Below, piece by piece: positions 16,720 through 23,223 of a DNA stretch of 34,648 nucleotides (positions are counted from its first letter, which is position 1; each line of letters begins with the position of its first letter). The notes beneath the pieces were generated by a model that did not search any database, had not been told where the DNA came from, and worked only from the letters and a program-made list of their open reading frames with translations. Origin of the DNA: a virus. Where the stretch lies: positions 1-34,648 of the IMG/VR virus record IMGVR_UViG_3300033816_001097; one strand, 5' to 3'. Made by a program: the position numbers and the translations under genes.

Positions 16720-16747
16720 ATTATGGCTTAATATTTTTGTATGTCAA
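16720..16747 (-). promoter_or_regulatory. sigma70-type promoter for the HTH gene
   Basis: Minus strand TTGACA (16747-16742), 16-bp spacer, CATAAT (16725-16720); leader about 20 nt with AAAGGA before ATG 16692. Confidence 0.65.
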
Positions 16748-17430
16748 ATATTATTTGGTATTTTTATCAAATTGTGTGTAAATAATGTATCTGCCAAAAA
16801 TTTAGATATTTCGTTATCAGATGGATAATGCAGACCTGCAACGTATCTACTATAAGCCATATCGTTACAAAATTTGTTTATTTCTAAACTTTTTTCTGGT
16901 TTAAAATTTGTTAAAACCTTATTAACTATAAATGAATCAAGTGCGTGTCCAGAAGGATATGCGGGGTGCATAGCTTCCGATGGCACATTGAATTTAAGTT
17001 GTATTCCATAATAGGGAGCAATTTGGTATGGTCTCGCTCTATTAAAATGGTTTTTCAGTAACATTAAAATTGGATCGCTTTGATTAAAAAGTTTATGAAA
17101 AAATTGTGTTTTTAAATTTAATCCTAAAAATGTTTTGCAAAAATTGACATAACATTTTTTTTCATCAATTTCTGCATTTATTGCAAATTCAATTTCTTCT
17201 TTTGTTGCATTTGCAGTAACTCTCTCTAAAAATAAAAGTTCATTTATAGTCTGTTCACTGGAATTTTTTGGAGGCTTCATTGCAAAAAATTGATTAATTA
17301 TTCCCGTAGCAAAAAAATAACCAATAATTGGATCTGCGCAAGTTATTTTAGATTTATCATCGTACAATAAATCGCCATAAACTATTGTGTCAATGGCATT
17401 ATTTGGTGTATTATATCTATTGTCCAACAT
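16744..17430 (-). CDS. PAP2-superfamily acid phosphatase
   Basis: 228 aa. All three active-site blocks of the PAP2/haloperoxidase fold are present: LKNHFNRARPYQ (K-x6-RP type), AYPSGHA (PSGH) and YSRYVAGLHYPSDNE (SR-x5-H-x3-D). No membrane spans or signal peptide are visible, so it is a soluble-type enzyme more like class A acid phosphatases than lipid phosphatases. Substrate unknown. Similar genes occur in T4-like phages of aquatic bacteria. Start ATG 17430; no late octamer is convincing upstream. Confidence 0.88.
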   Translation of the reverse strand: MLDNRYNTPNNAIDTIVYGDLLYDDKSKITCADPIIGYFFATGIINQFFAMKPPKNSSEQTINELLFLERVTANATKEEIEFAINAEIDEKKCYVNFCKTFLGLNLKTQFFHKLFNQSDPILMLLKNHFNRARPYQIAPYYGIQLKFNVPSEAMHPAYPSGHALDSFIVNKVLTNFKPEKSLEINKFCNDMAYSRYVAGLHYPSDNEISKFLADTLFTHNLIKIPNNI

Positions 17431-17444
17431 ATTAATATCTATAT

Positions 17445-17452
17445 ACTAAATA
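17445..17452 (+). promoter_or_regulatory. Late promoter octamer ACTAAATA
   Basis: Upstream of GTG 17474. Predicted leader about 16 nt carries the strong Shine-Dalgarno GAGGAGGT, which decides the GTG start. Confidence 0.6.
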
Positions 17453-17473
17453 TTGTTGACTGAGGAGGTTTAC

Positions 17474-18073
17474 GTGGCAAAGACCCACCATCAGTTTGTA
17501 AGATTTGTGAAACAACATCTTGCAGAATACGGCATGAAACTAATCATTGGCCGTGGAAAGCTCGTCAATACCGGACACGGTCGATGTGAAGGCTATTTCA
17601 ATGAAATTGAAAAAGTAATAAAAATTGCCGGTAACAACCAATATTTTTTGCAAACTTTAGTCCACGAATACGCCCACTTTTTGCAATACATAAACCAAGT
17701 TCAGGTTTATACAAAGTCTGACAAAGCGGGATTAATTGTAGAAAATTGGTTTAACGGCAGAGAATATAACAAAAAAACCTTAAAAAGAGCCTTTTTGCTT
17801 GTTAGAGCAATGGAAAGAGACTGCGAAAAGCGTGCTTTAAAGTTGATTGATGAGTTTAATCTTAAAATTGACAAAAAACTTTATGCAAAGCGCGCAAACT
17901 GTTATATCTACACCCATTTTTTGATGGAAAAAACCAGAAAATATGGAACTTATAAGAAAAGCCCATACTTTAGCAAGTATGTTCTCAAAATTATGCCATC
18001 AAATATGGCAGTTTTGAGTCACAGATCTATTCCACCCAAAATTTACTCAATATTAGAGTCGTTTACTCTTTGA
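17474..18073 (+). CDS. HEYAH-motif putative zinc metallopeptidase (SprT-like)
   Basis: 199 aa from GTG 17474 (reads MAKTHHQF); I prefer this over the TTG at 17453 because GAGGAGGT lies 5 nt before it. LQTLVHEYAHFLQYI supplies an H-E-x-x-H zinc site about residue 65, preceded by a GYFNEIEKVIKIAG strand pair, as in SprT/WSS1-type or gluzincin-like minimal proteases. A third ligand is not obvious by eye. The C-terminal half is basic and helical (KTLKRAFLLVRAMERDCEKRALKLID). Its last 31 nt overlap the end of the convergent 18043 gene. Confidence 0.72.
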   Translation: MAKTHHQFVRFVKQHLAEYGMKLIIGRGKLVNTGHGRCEGYFNEIEKVIKIAGNNQYFLQTLVHEYAHFLQYINQVQVYTKSDKAGLIVENWFNGREYNKKTLKRAFLLVRAMERDCEKRALKLIDEFNLKIDKKLYAKRANCYIYTHFLMEKTRKYGTYKKSPYFSKYVLKIMPSNMAVLSHRSIPPKIYSILESFTL

Positions 18074-18408
18074 GATTTTAAGTATTGTGGTATAAATTTG
18101 GTAAATTTTTCATTACCATAAGGCCAACGGTCATCTTTTTCCATAAAATTGTAATGAACTAATGAGTCTATGTGCTCTTCTAGCATTTTAAGAGTCACAT
18201 CATCCACATTCCATTTTATTTCTGTGTCTGTCTCTATGGAAGGTTTTTCTGCTGACCTATGTTCAGCAACAGCGAGATCGGAAATTTTTGCAATATTTCC
18301 AAGAATTTCCATGGATTTGGCGCATTGATAAAAAAGATCCTTTTTGACTGGATCTTCTTCTTTGCGAGCCAAGTTGCGAATTTCATAAACTAGCTCTGGG
18401 ATTTTCAT
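18043..18408 (-). CDS. Unknown 121-aa protein
   Basis: Not recognised. Helical N-terminus (IPELVYEIRNLARKEEDPVKKDLFYQCAKSMEILGNIAKI), acidic middle, and a C-terminal HYNFMEKDDRWPYGNEKFTKFIPQYLKSQ. Clear ribosome site AAGGAG 6 nt before ATG 18408. Third gene of a minus-strand trio (18986 to 18043). Its 3' end overlaps the convergent metallopeptidase-like gene by 31 nt. Confidence 0.72.
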   Translation of the reverse strand: MKIPELVYEIRNLARKEEDPVKKDLFYQCAKSMEILGNIAKISDLAVAEHRSAEKPSIETDTEIKWNVDDVTLKMLEEHIDSLVHYNFMEKDDRWPYGNEKFTKFIPQYLKSQRVNDSNIE

Positions 18409-18417
18409 AACAACTCC

Positions 18418-18627
18418 TTATTTTTTATGAGCTTGATTAAATACAATGAAGTCTATCGGAACATCCTCTTGATTTTTATTTGCTCTTTTTTTTGCTGAAA
18501 CAAATTCTCTGTCGGTCAACAGTAGCGGGGTAACTTCCCCAGTGGAATCCACGTGCGCTGCAAAATAATAACTGTAGTTTTCTGTAGGTTTTCTTTTTTT
18601 GTTTATTATTTTCTTTTTGTTTTTCAT
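18418..18627 (-). CDS. Unknown 69-aa basic protein
   Basis: Strongly basic N-terminus (MKNKKKIINKKRKPTENYSYYFAAHVDSTGEV) followed by a short mixed segment. Start ATGA overlaps the stop of the DUF5856-like gene, indicating coupled translation. No domain recognised; the basic head could bind nucleic acid, but that is speculation. Confidence 0.65.
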   Translation of the reverse strand: MKNKKKIINKKRKPTENYSYYFAAHVDSTGEVTPLLLTDREFVSAKKRANKNQEDVPIDFIVFNQAHKK

Positions 18628-18986
18628 TTCAAAGTCAATAGATACTTTGTTTTTTGGACTGTTGCCAGTATCTCATCTCTTATATTCAAAAGAGCTGTTT
18701 GATGTTCATCAATTTCTTTTGGTAAACCATTTATCAAATAATCTTCAAAAGAATCTAAAATTGTTTTAGGATCAATGTCTTCCGGTCCATTAAATTCTAA
18801 TTGTTTTATATTATAAATCTCACCTCTCCCATAAACACCAATATAGGTTTCAGTAAAGGTATCTAAAAGATCATCTATGGCTTCATATGCTTTACCCAAT
18901 GCTTGGTGTGCTGGATAAGATTGTGTACCCCAGTGATGGAGTCTTAATTCATTTTGAAAGTTTAATATTATTTTTATGCATGACAT
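18624..18986 (-). CDS. Ferritin/Dps-like phage protein (DUF5856-type)
   Basis: 120 aa, four-helix pattern. LRLHHWGTQSYPAHQALGKAYEAIDDLLDTFTETYIGVYG has the spaced H..W....Y..H.aL...Y...dd..D.f.E...G motif seen in phage DUF5856 proteins and reminiscent of Dps/ferritin-like metal sites (His at about 17, 18 and 27; Asp/Glu at about 40-44). Function in phage is not established. Its promoter lies back to back with that of the plus-strand 19015 gene. Confidence 0.72.
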   Translation of the reverse strand: MSCIKIILNFQNELRLHHWGTQSYPAHQALGKAYEAIDDLLDTFTETYIGVYGRGEIYNIKQLEFNGPEDIDPKTILDSFEDYLINGLPKEIDEHQTALLNIRDEILATVQKTKYLLTLK

Positions 18987-18994
18987 AACAATAC

Positions 18995-19002
18995 TATTTA
19001 TG
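18995..19002 (-). promoter_or_regulatory. Late promoter octamer CATAAATA (minus strand)
   Basis: CATAAATA then 8 nt then ATG 18986. Shares base 19002 with the plus-strand octamer that follows. Confidence 0.65.
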
Positions 19003-19009
19003 ATAAATA
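19002..19009 (+). promoter_or_regulatory. Late promoter octamer GATAAATA (plus strand)
   Basis: GATAAATA, then ATTAC, then ATG 19015. The exact 5-nt spacing decides the start of the 19015 gene against an upstream in-frame start at 18976. Confidence 0.75.
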
Positions 19010-19014
19010 ATTAC

Positions 19015-19389
19015 ATGCGATTAAACAATAAACAATTTAAGAACGTGTTGCAAACCATAACTTTAGTTGAAGGCAATTTTGGTCACGGTTTTGCTGATTC
19101 AAAAATTACACCAATTAGTACCAAAGCTTCGATGGACAATATTATTGGTAGGGTTTTATCAGATCAATCAATACCGATTAAATCAGAAATTGTAAAAGCA
19201 TTAGAAAATTTAATTGATTCTGTCACATCAATTCAATATCCCCCAGACACAAAAGAATACGCAATTGAATTGGGCAGATTAATAAAAACTAATGTACCAT
19301 CTCATTTACAAGGTGATGTTGTAGGATTGCTTTCAAGAAAGCTCAATAGTGATATTAGAGATGCAATTTTTAAAGGATACAGTGCATAA
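19015..19389 (+). CDS. Unknown 124-aa protein
   Basis: Begins MRLNNKQFKNVLQTITLVEG; an upstream in-frame ATG at 18976 lies on the other side of the late promoter and would read through it, so I reject it. The remainder is helical (MDNIIGRVLSDQSIPIKSEIVKALENLIDSV). The N-terminus with LVE followed by Gly faintly resembles the capsid-targeting leaders of the 27.6-33.5 kb genes, but this is weak. Overlaps the next gene at TAATG. Confidence 0.72.
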   Translation: MRLNNKQFKNVLQTITLVEGNFGHGFADSKITPISTKASMDNIIGRVLSDQSIPIKSEIVKALENLIDSVTSIQYPPDTKEYAIELGRLIKTNVPSHLQGDVVGLLSRKLNSDIRDAIFKGYSA

Positions 19390-19568
19390 TGAAAAAATTA
19401 GAAGATACAATTCGCGAATTGCAAAAAAAATATAAAAACAAACCATCACCTTTAAGTGAAAATTATCAAAAGTTTGCTCCAAATGTAGTTCCACAGCAAA
19501 ATGCAAAACCTGAAGATGCAAGGTCTTTTTTGTTGGGCGACTTTAAACCAACTTCAAAATCATGGTGA
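19389..19568 (+). CDS. Unknown 59-aa protein
   Basis: Short frame starting at the TAATG overlap with the 19015 gene stop. MKKLEDTIRELQKKYKNKPSPLSENYQ begins with a charged helix, then a Pro/Gln stretch, ending DFKPTSKSW. The start and stop are each overlapped by neighbours (19389 and 19562-19568), giving a tightly coupled unit. No domain recognised. Confidence 0.6.
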   Translation: MKKLEDTIRELQKKYKNKPSPLSENYQKFAPNVVPQQNAKPEDARSFLLGDFKPTSKSW

Positions 19569-19804
19569 TTAAAACAAATAATTTAAAAGAAACTGAAATA
19601 CTTTTAAAGCCTGAAAATAAAAATTTAGAAAACGAAATAAAAACTTTATTTAAAGAAATAGAAGAAATTAAAAAAACTCCATTTCATGATGTTTTTGTTT
19701 ATATACCAAAAGAATTTCCAAAAAACTATTTTTATAAATTTTTAAAAGAAATAAAAATAAAAGAAATAAAAACAAATAAAGATAATTTTTTGATTAAAAT
19801 TTAA
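19562..19804 (+). CDS. Unknown Lys/Glu-rich 80-aa protein
   Basis: MVIKTNNLKETEILLKPENKNLENEIKTLFKEIEE: charged helices with a central HDVFVYIPKEFPKNYFYKFLKEI. ATG overlaps the previous stop by 7 nt, and its own stop overlaps the next ATG (TTAATGAG). Extreme A-rich codon use. No domain recognised. Confidence 0.6.
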   Translation: MVIKTNNLKETEILLKPENKNLENEIKTLFKEIEEIKKTPFHDVFVYIPKEFPKNYFYKFLKEIKIKEIKTNKDNFLIKI

Positions 19805-20490
19805 TGAGTGTATTCCAAAAAAATCCAAATGATGACGATGGGTTTTTAGATCCAATCAACATGGAGGAAAAATATCCTCCACTAGATCCACTATTAAATA
19901 AACCATTAAATCAACAATTAGAAACAAATTTAGTAGAAGAACTAGAAACTTCTTTTTTACAAAGCAATTTATTTGATGTTAATAAAAAAGAAGGAAAAAA
20001 AGAAGAAGATTATTTAAGTTCAGAATATAGAAAAAACAAATATAAAAATATAACCCAAAAAGATGTTGAGTTTAACAAATATCTCAGAGGAATTTATGGA
20101 TCTGCCGAAAATTATTTGGAAATGAATAATTTTTTAATTGAAAATAAAATTTACGATCCTACTAGCGACTACTTAGCAGAAGTAGAAATTATAACAAAAG
20201 ACTCATTTTACAAATCTTCATTTATTTCACAGACTGAAACTGTTTTAGAATTAATAGATGGAGTTTGCACAATAGATTATTTCCAAAAAAATGGAAGTAT
20301 TGATAGATTAGTTGTGTCACTTTCTGGTGCACATGTACCACAAAATGAATTAAGAACTCGTTTATCTGCTTTTGCTGGATTACAGGGAGAAAGAGTTTTA
20401 GTTTGGAATATTGTAAAAAAAGGTTGGTCTTCATTTTATATGTCTAACATGACAAGATTTATTAGAGATGATACTAGTGACGTTAGATAA
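19804..20490 (+). CDS. Protein with C-terminal SH3-like barrel (DUF2693-style)
   Basis: 228 aa. The N-terminal 120 residues are acidic, Pro/Asn-rich and probably disordered. The C-terminal 80 (VCTIDYFQKNGSIDRLVVSLSGAHVPQ..., RVLVWNIVKKGWSSFYMSNMTRF) resemble small phage SH3-barrel proteins whose pattern is 'v.F.KkdG..R...~TL....iP......vwD..k.gWRsF...~i'. Role unknown. Its 3' end carries the late promoter for the following small gene. Confidence 0.65.
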   Translation: MSVFQKNPNDDDGFLDPINMEEKYPPLDPLLNKPLNQQLETNLVEELETSFLQSNLFDVNKKEGKKEEDYLSSEYRKNKYKNITQKDVEFNKYLRGIYGSAENYLEMNNFLIENKIYDPTSDYLAEVEIITKDSFYKSSFISQTETVLELIDGVCTIDYFQKNGSIDRLVVSLSGAHVPQNELRTRLSAFAGLQGERVLVWNIVKKGWSSFYMSNMTRFIRDDTSDVR

Positions 20491-20493
20491 ATA
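20486..20493 (+). promoter_or_regulatory. Late promoter octamer GATAAATA before a GTG start
   Basis: GATAAATA, then TTAAT, then GTG 20499. An ATG at 20497 is also present but out of frame with the following open frame; the 5-nt rule selects the GTG. Confidence 0.65.
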
Positions 20494-20498
20494 TTAAT

Positions 20499-20681
20499 GT
20501 GGAAACTCCTTCATCAAAAAAAGACCATCTTTACGCAATACTTTTTCGTGAATCTAAATTAATAATTTCTAATTATGAAAATTATTTAAGAGATAGACTA
20601 TCTTCAAAAGAATTAGCAGAAAAAATGTTGTCTTTGAGAGATGCTATTAAAAAAATAGAAGAGTTCAATAAAAATAATTGA
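20499..20681 (+). CDS. Unknown 60-aa helical protein
   Basis: GTG start (METPSSKKDHLYAILFRESKL). Two charged helices: KLIISNYENYLRDRLSSKELAEKMLSLRDAIKKIEEFNKNN, coiled-coil-like. Preceded by a late promoter with the 5-nt spacing and no ribosome site. Stop overlaps the -35 of the guaC promoter. No domain recognised. Confidence 0.65.
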   Translation: METPSSKKDHLYAILFRESKLIISNYENYLRDRLSSKELAEKMLSLRDAIKKIEEFNKNN

Positions 20682-20707
20682 CTAATTCTTTTTGTGTGAC
20701 ATAGTTT
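20678..20707 (+). promoter_or_regulatory. Candidate sigma70-type promoter for guaC
   Basis: TTGACT (20678-20683), 18-bp spacer, TAGTTT (20702-20707), then 5 nt to ATG 20713. The -10 is weak, so confidence is limited; if used, the mRNA is leaderless. Confidence 0.45.
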
Positions 20708-20712
20708 GTACG

Positions 20713-21747
20713 ATGATTGTAAACTACGAACCAAAACTAGATTATTCTGATGTTTTGATTGTTCCAAAAACATCAAAAGTAAAATCCAGAAAAGAAGTTA
20801 GTTTAGAAGCGACTACCACTTTTAAATGTGGCTCTTCTTGGAGCGGTGTACCCATAATGGCTGCTAACATGTCTACTGTTGGTACGCATAATATGGCATT
20901 GGCTTTATCTGAATACAAAATGATTACTTGCCTTAAAAAAGGTGGTGATTACTATTCTAGTTTTGCAACCAGCTATCCAGAAAAAGAAAAATATGTTTCA
21001 CTTACGCTGGGTTTGGACGCTGATAGTAAATTGTTTGTAGATACCGCAAATATAAAAGATCCAACATTTGTTTGTCTAGATGTAGCCAATGGTTACATGG
21101 TTGAGTTTCACAATTTTACAAAGAAAGTAAGAGAAAAATGGCCAACTTCAATTTTGATTGTAGGGAATGTAGTAACCCCAGAGGGGGTAGAGGCATTGTC
21201 ACTAGCTGGAGCAGACCTCGTAAAAGTGGGAATTGGTTCGGGGTCGATGTGTCTGACACGCAGAGTCGCAGGGGTGGGGTATCCACAGCTCTCTGCGGTA
21301 CTAGAGTGTGCACCAATAGCCGAAGCATTAGGTATTGGGATCGTTGCTGACGGTGGTATTATATACCCTGGTGATTTTGCTAAATCTTACATCGCTGGAT
21401 CTGCATTTGTAATGGCCGGAGGAGTTTTTGCAGGTCATGATGAATGTGGTGGAGAAATCCGCCACGGAGATCACGGTGAACTAAAAATGATTCATTATGG
21501 AATGAGCAGCAAAACAGCAAATGAAAAATATAATGGAGGTCTATCAGATTATAGAGCTTCTGAGGGCAGAACTGTTGAAGTTCCTTATAGAGGTCCTGTA
21601 AAAAATACAATCCAAGATATTTTTGGTGGTATTAGATCTGCCTGTTCTTATGTTGGATCATTTAATTTAACTGAACTATATTCTAATGGAACTTTGGTTA
21701 AAGTAAATCGAACAATTAATACGGTATTTGAACACAACGAAATATAA
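20713..21747 (+). CDS. guaC: GMP reductase
   Basis: 344 aa. Converts GMP + NADPH to IMP + NH3. IMPDH/GMPR TIM barrel without CBS domains: DYSDVLIVPKTS at the N-terminus, phosphate/active-site loop VGIGSGSMCLTRRVAGVGYPQLSAV with catalytic Cys about residue 180, ADGGI, then GMSSKTANEKYNGGLSDYRASEGRTVEVPYRGPVKNTIQDIFGGIRSACSYVG. The last block matches GMP reductase rather than IMP dehydrogenase. I start at ATG 20713; the GTG at 20692 lies in the putative promoter. The stretch about 21165-21330 is distinctly richer in G+C than the rest. Isolated by its own promoter and terminator. Confidence 0.93.
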   Translation: MIVNYEPKLDYSDVLIVPKTSKVKSRKEVSLEATTTFKCGSSWSGVPIMAANMSTVGTHNMALALSEYKMITCLKKGGDYYSSFATSYPEKEKYVSLTLGLDADSKLFVDTANIKDPTFVCLDVANGYMVEFHNFTKKVREKWPTSILIVGNVVTPEGVEALSLAGADLVKVGIGSGSMCLTRRVAGVGYPQLSAVLECAPIAEALGIGIVADGGIIYPGDFAKSYIAGSAFVMAGGVFAGHDECGGEIRHGDHGELKMIHYGMSSKTANEKYNGGLSDYRASEGRTVEVPYRGPVKNTIQDIFGGIRSACSYVGSFNLTELYSNGTLVKVNRTINTVFEHNEI

Positions 21748-21784
21748 ATATATTAACCCCACAGGAGATAGCATCTCTTGTCCG

Positions 21785-21814
21785 ACAACTCCCGAAAGGG
21801 AGTTGTTTCTTTTT
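21785..21814 (+). terminator. Intrinsic terminator after guaC
   Basis: Perfect 9-bp stem ACAACTCCC-GAAA-GGGAGTTGT followed by TTCTTTTT. The last Ts of the tract are the first bases of the next gene's TTGACA box. Confidence 0.93.
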
Positions 21815-21840
21815 GACAAATGCAGAACTGGGTATATAGT
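21813..21840 (+). promoter_or_regulatory. sigma70-type promoter, near-leaderless
   Basis: TTGACA (21813-21818), 16-bp spacer, TATAGT (21835-21840), then 8 nt to ATG 21849. No Shine-Dalgarno fits. Confidence 0.7.
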
Positions 21841-21848
21841 AGAAATCT

Positions 21849-22409
21849 ATGAACATCTTTGTACTTGACAATGACGCCGCTACGTCCGCTCGCATGATGT
21901 GTGATAAGCATGTAGTTAAAATGATTCTTGAATCCTGTCAGTTGCTTTCAACCGCACATCATGTGCTTGACGGGGATTCCTTGTACGTAAATACAGGTAA
22001 GCGCAAGTACAAAACTTATATTTGTACTAAGAAAAATATTTGCAAAGCAACTATGGTAAATCATCCATGTACTATATGGACGCGTGAAACAAGATCAAAT
22101 TATATTTGGCTTTGGAGACATGCATATGCTTTGTGCAAAGAATATACCCGCCGATATAATAAAGTTCATGCAATGGAACAAATGCTTATGGATGAACTTT
22201 ATGATCCGCCATTGAATATTGCTAAAGGTAAAATTACACCATTTGCACAGGCGATGCCAGATCAGTATAAAGATGAAAATGCTGTGGTTGCTTATCGCAA
22301 ATACTATATCAACGAGAAGGTGCGTTTTGCGAAGTGGAACTACTCTGAGGAACCTGAGTGGTTTTCAAAAAAAGTTTTTTCTCTGTCCGAAGAGTACCTT
22401 CCCTTTTAA
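21849..22409 (+). CDS. Conserved phage hypothetical protein (MNIFVLD...CDKHVVKM family)
   Basis: 186 aa. The N-terminus MNIFVLDNDAATSARMMCDKHVVKMILESCQLLSTAHHVLDG and the block NHPCTIWTRETRSNYIWLWRHAYALCKEYTRRY are recognisable from a protein family widespread in large tailed phages. The conserved D..H..K and HP.{4}R residues look enzymatic. I recall no established function; nucleic-acid glycosylase-type labels have been attached but I cannot verify them. Expressed from its own near-leaderless sigma70 promoter and ended by a terminator, so probably an early gene. Confidence 0.82.
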   Translation: MNIFVLDNDAATSARMMCDKHVVKMILESCQLLSTAHHVLDGDSLYVNTGKRKYKTYICTKKNICKATMVNHPCTIWTRETRSNYIWLWRHAYALCKEYTRRYNKVHAMEQMLMDELYDPPLNIAKGKITPFAQAMPDQYKDENAVVAYRKYYINEKVRFAKWNYSEEPEWFSKKVFSLSEEYLPF

Positions 22410-22418
22410 AAATTTTAT

Positions 22419-22443
22419 AAATGTCATATAAATGACATTTTTT
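22419..22443 (+). terminator. Intrinsic terminator
   Basis: Perfect 9-bp stem AAATGTCAT-ATAA-ATGACATTT followed by TTTT, just after the 186-aa gene. Confidence 0.8.
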
Positions 22444-22455
22444 ATGTGTTTATAT

Positions 22456-22490
22456 TTGTTATTTTGATTTGTTGGAGTATATTGTATATA
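22456..22490 (+). promoter_or_regulatory. Candidate sigma70-type promoter region for the Sm-like gene
   Basis: TTGTTA (22456) with TATATT (22478), or TTGATT (22464) with TATATA (22485) at a short 15-bp spacing. The choice is uncertain. An AAAGGA ribosome site precedes ATG 22505. Confidence 0.35.
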
Positions 22491-22504
22491 ACAAAAGGAT
22501 TACA

Positions 22505-22828
22505 ATGAACGTAAAAGTATTTAGACTCAATTCAAATGAAGAAATTTTAGCTCGCTTTGAAGAAACTGAAACCTCTTATATTCTCAAAGATCCTGCTATT
22601 CTTGTACCAATGCAACGTGGACAAATTGGACTTATGCCTTGGTTGATGTATACTAAAGCATCCAAGGGCGTGACAATTCCAAAAACTTATGTTGCATTTA
22701 TTCTAGATCCTCTAGATGAACTAAAAGAACAATATGATGCAAGTTTGAATCAAGGTATCGTGACCCCAAGTAATAAGCTTGATCCTTCTCCTACGAACAA
22801 CCCGCCTAAACTGAAGCTGACGTATTAA
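22505..22828 (+). CDS. Sm-like (LSm/Hfq-fold) small phage protein
   Basis: 107 aa from ATG 22505, chosen because AAAGGATTACA immediately precedes it; the TTG at 22469 lies within the promoter region. MNVKVFRLNSNEEILARFEETETSYILKDPAILVPMQRGQIGLMPWL is the five-strand barrel pattern of Sm-like phage proteins ('lssGeeIiA.v.e.~~~y.lk~P..l'). The C-terminus is Pro/Asn-rich. RNA binding is a possibility, not shown. Its stop overlaps the deaminase start. Confidence 0.72.
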   Translation: MNVKVFRLNSNEEILARFEETETSYILKDPAILVPMQRGQIGLMPWLMYTKASKGVTIPKTYVAFILDPLDELKEQYDASLNQGIVTPSNKLDPSPTNNPPKLKLTY

Positions 22829-23202
22829 TGAACATTGAGACCGTAATGCAAAATTACATACCCATAGCCAAGCCTCTTTCTATGGCCATGGAAAGACAAA
22901 AGAAGCACATTTCTCTTGTCATCTACAAGCGTAAAATTATTGCAATCGGTCAAAATATATTTAAAACTCATCCAGAGAGTGTTCGTCTGGGATATCGTTG
23001 TGCTGAAATGCATTCCGAACTTGATGCATTTCGCAAGATACCAAAAAGTCTTTTGGATAAAAAACTTATTCTTTTGAATTTTAGATTTAATAGATTTGGC
23101 AATTTTAGAAATTCAAAACCTTGTCCGGTCTGTGAAAAGTGGTGCAGTGAAACTTTTCATAAAATTTATTATACTACCGACGAGGGTCTAATTCGTCTAT
23201 AA
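22828..23202 (+). CDS. CDA-fold deaminase-like protein
   Basis: 124 aa. Zinc-site motifs of the cytidine/dCMP deaminase superfamily: H62-S-E64 (AEMHSELDA) and P98-C99-P-V-C102 (KPCPVCEKWC), with a preceding strand HISLVIYKRKIIAIGQN. Glu64 would be the proton shuttle. Substrate (free nucleotide, nucleic acid base or other) cannot be told from sequence; it is shorter than T4 dCMP deaminase (193 aa). Starts on the TAATG of the Sm-like gene. Confidence 0.8.
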   Translation: MNIETVMQNYIPIAKPLSMAMERQKKHISLVIYKRKIIAIGQNIFKTHPESVRLGYRCAEMHSELDAFRKIPKSLLDKKLILLNFRFNRFGNFRNSKPCPVCEKWCSETFHKIYYTTDEGLIRL

Positions 23203-23205
23203 ATA
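23198..23205 (+). promoter_or_regulatory. Late promoter octamer TATAAATA for the adhesin-like gene
   Basis: Exact T4 consensus. It overlaps the deaminase stop codon; the predicted leader of about 13 nt contains the ribosome site GAGG before ATG 23224. Confidence 0.75.
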
Positions 23206-23223
23206 AAGAGTGCCGAGGTTTTA

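Noticed and set aside
20692-20712. Upstream GTG start for guaC (seven extra residues)
   Set aside because: It lies within the putative -35/-10 region, and the family N-terminus fits MIVNYEPKLDYSDVL from 20713.
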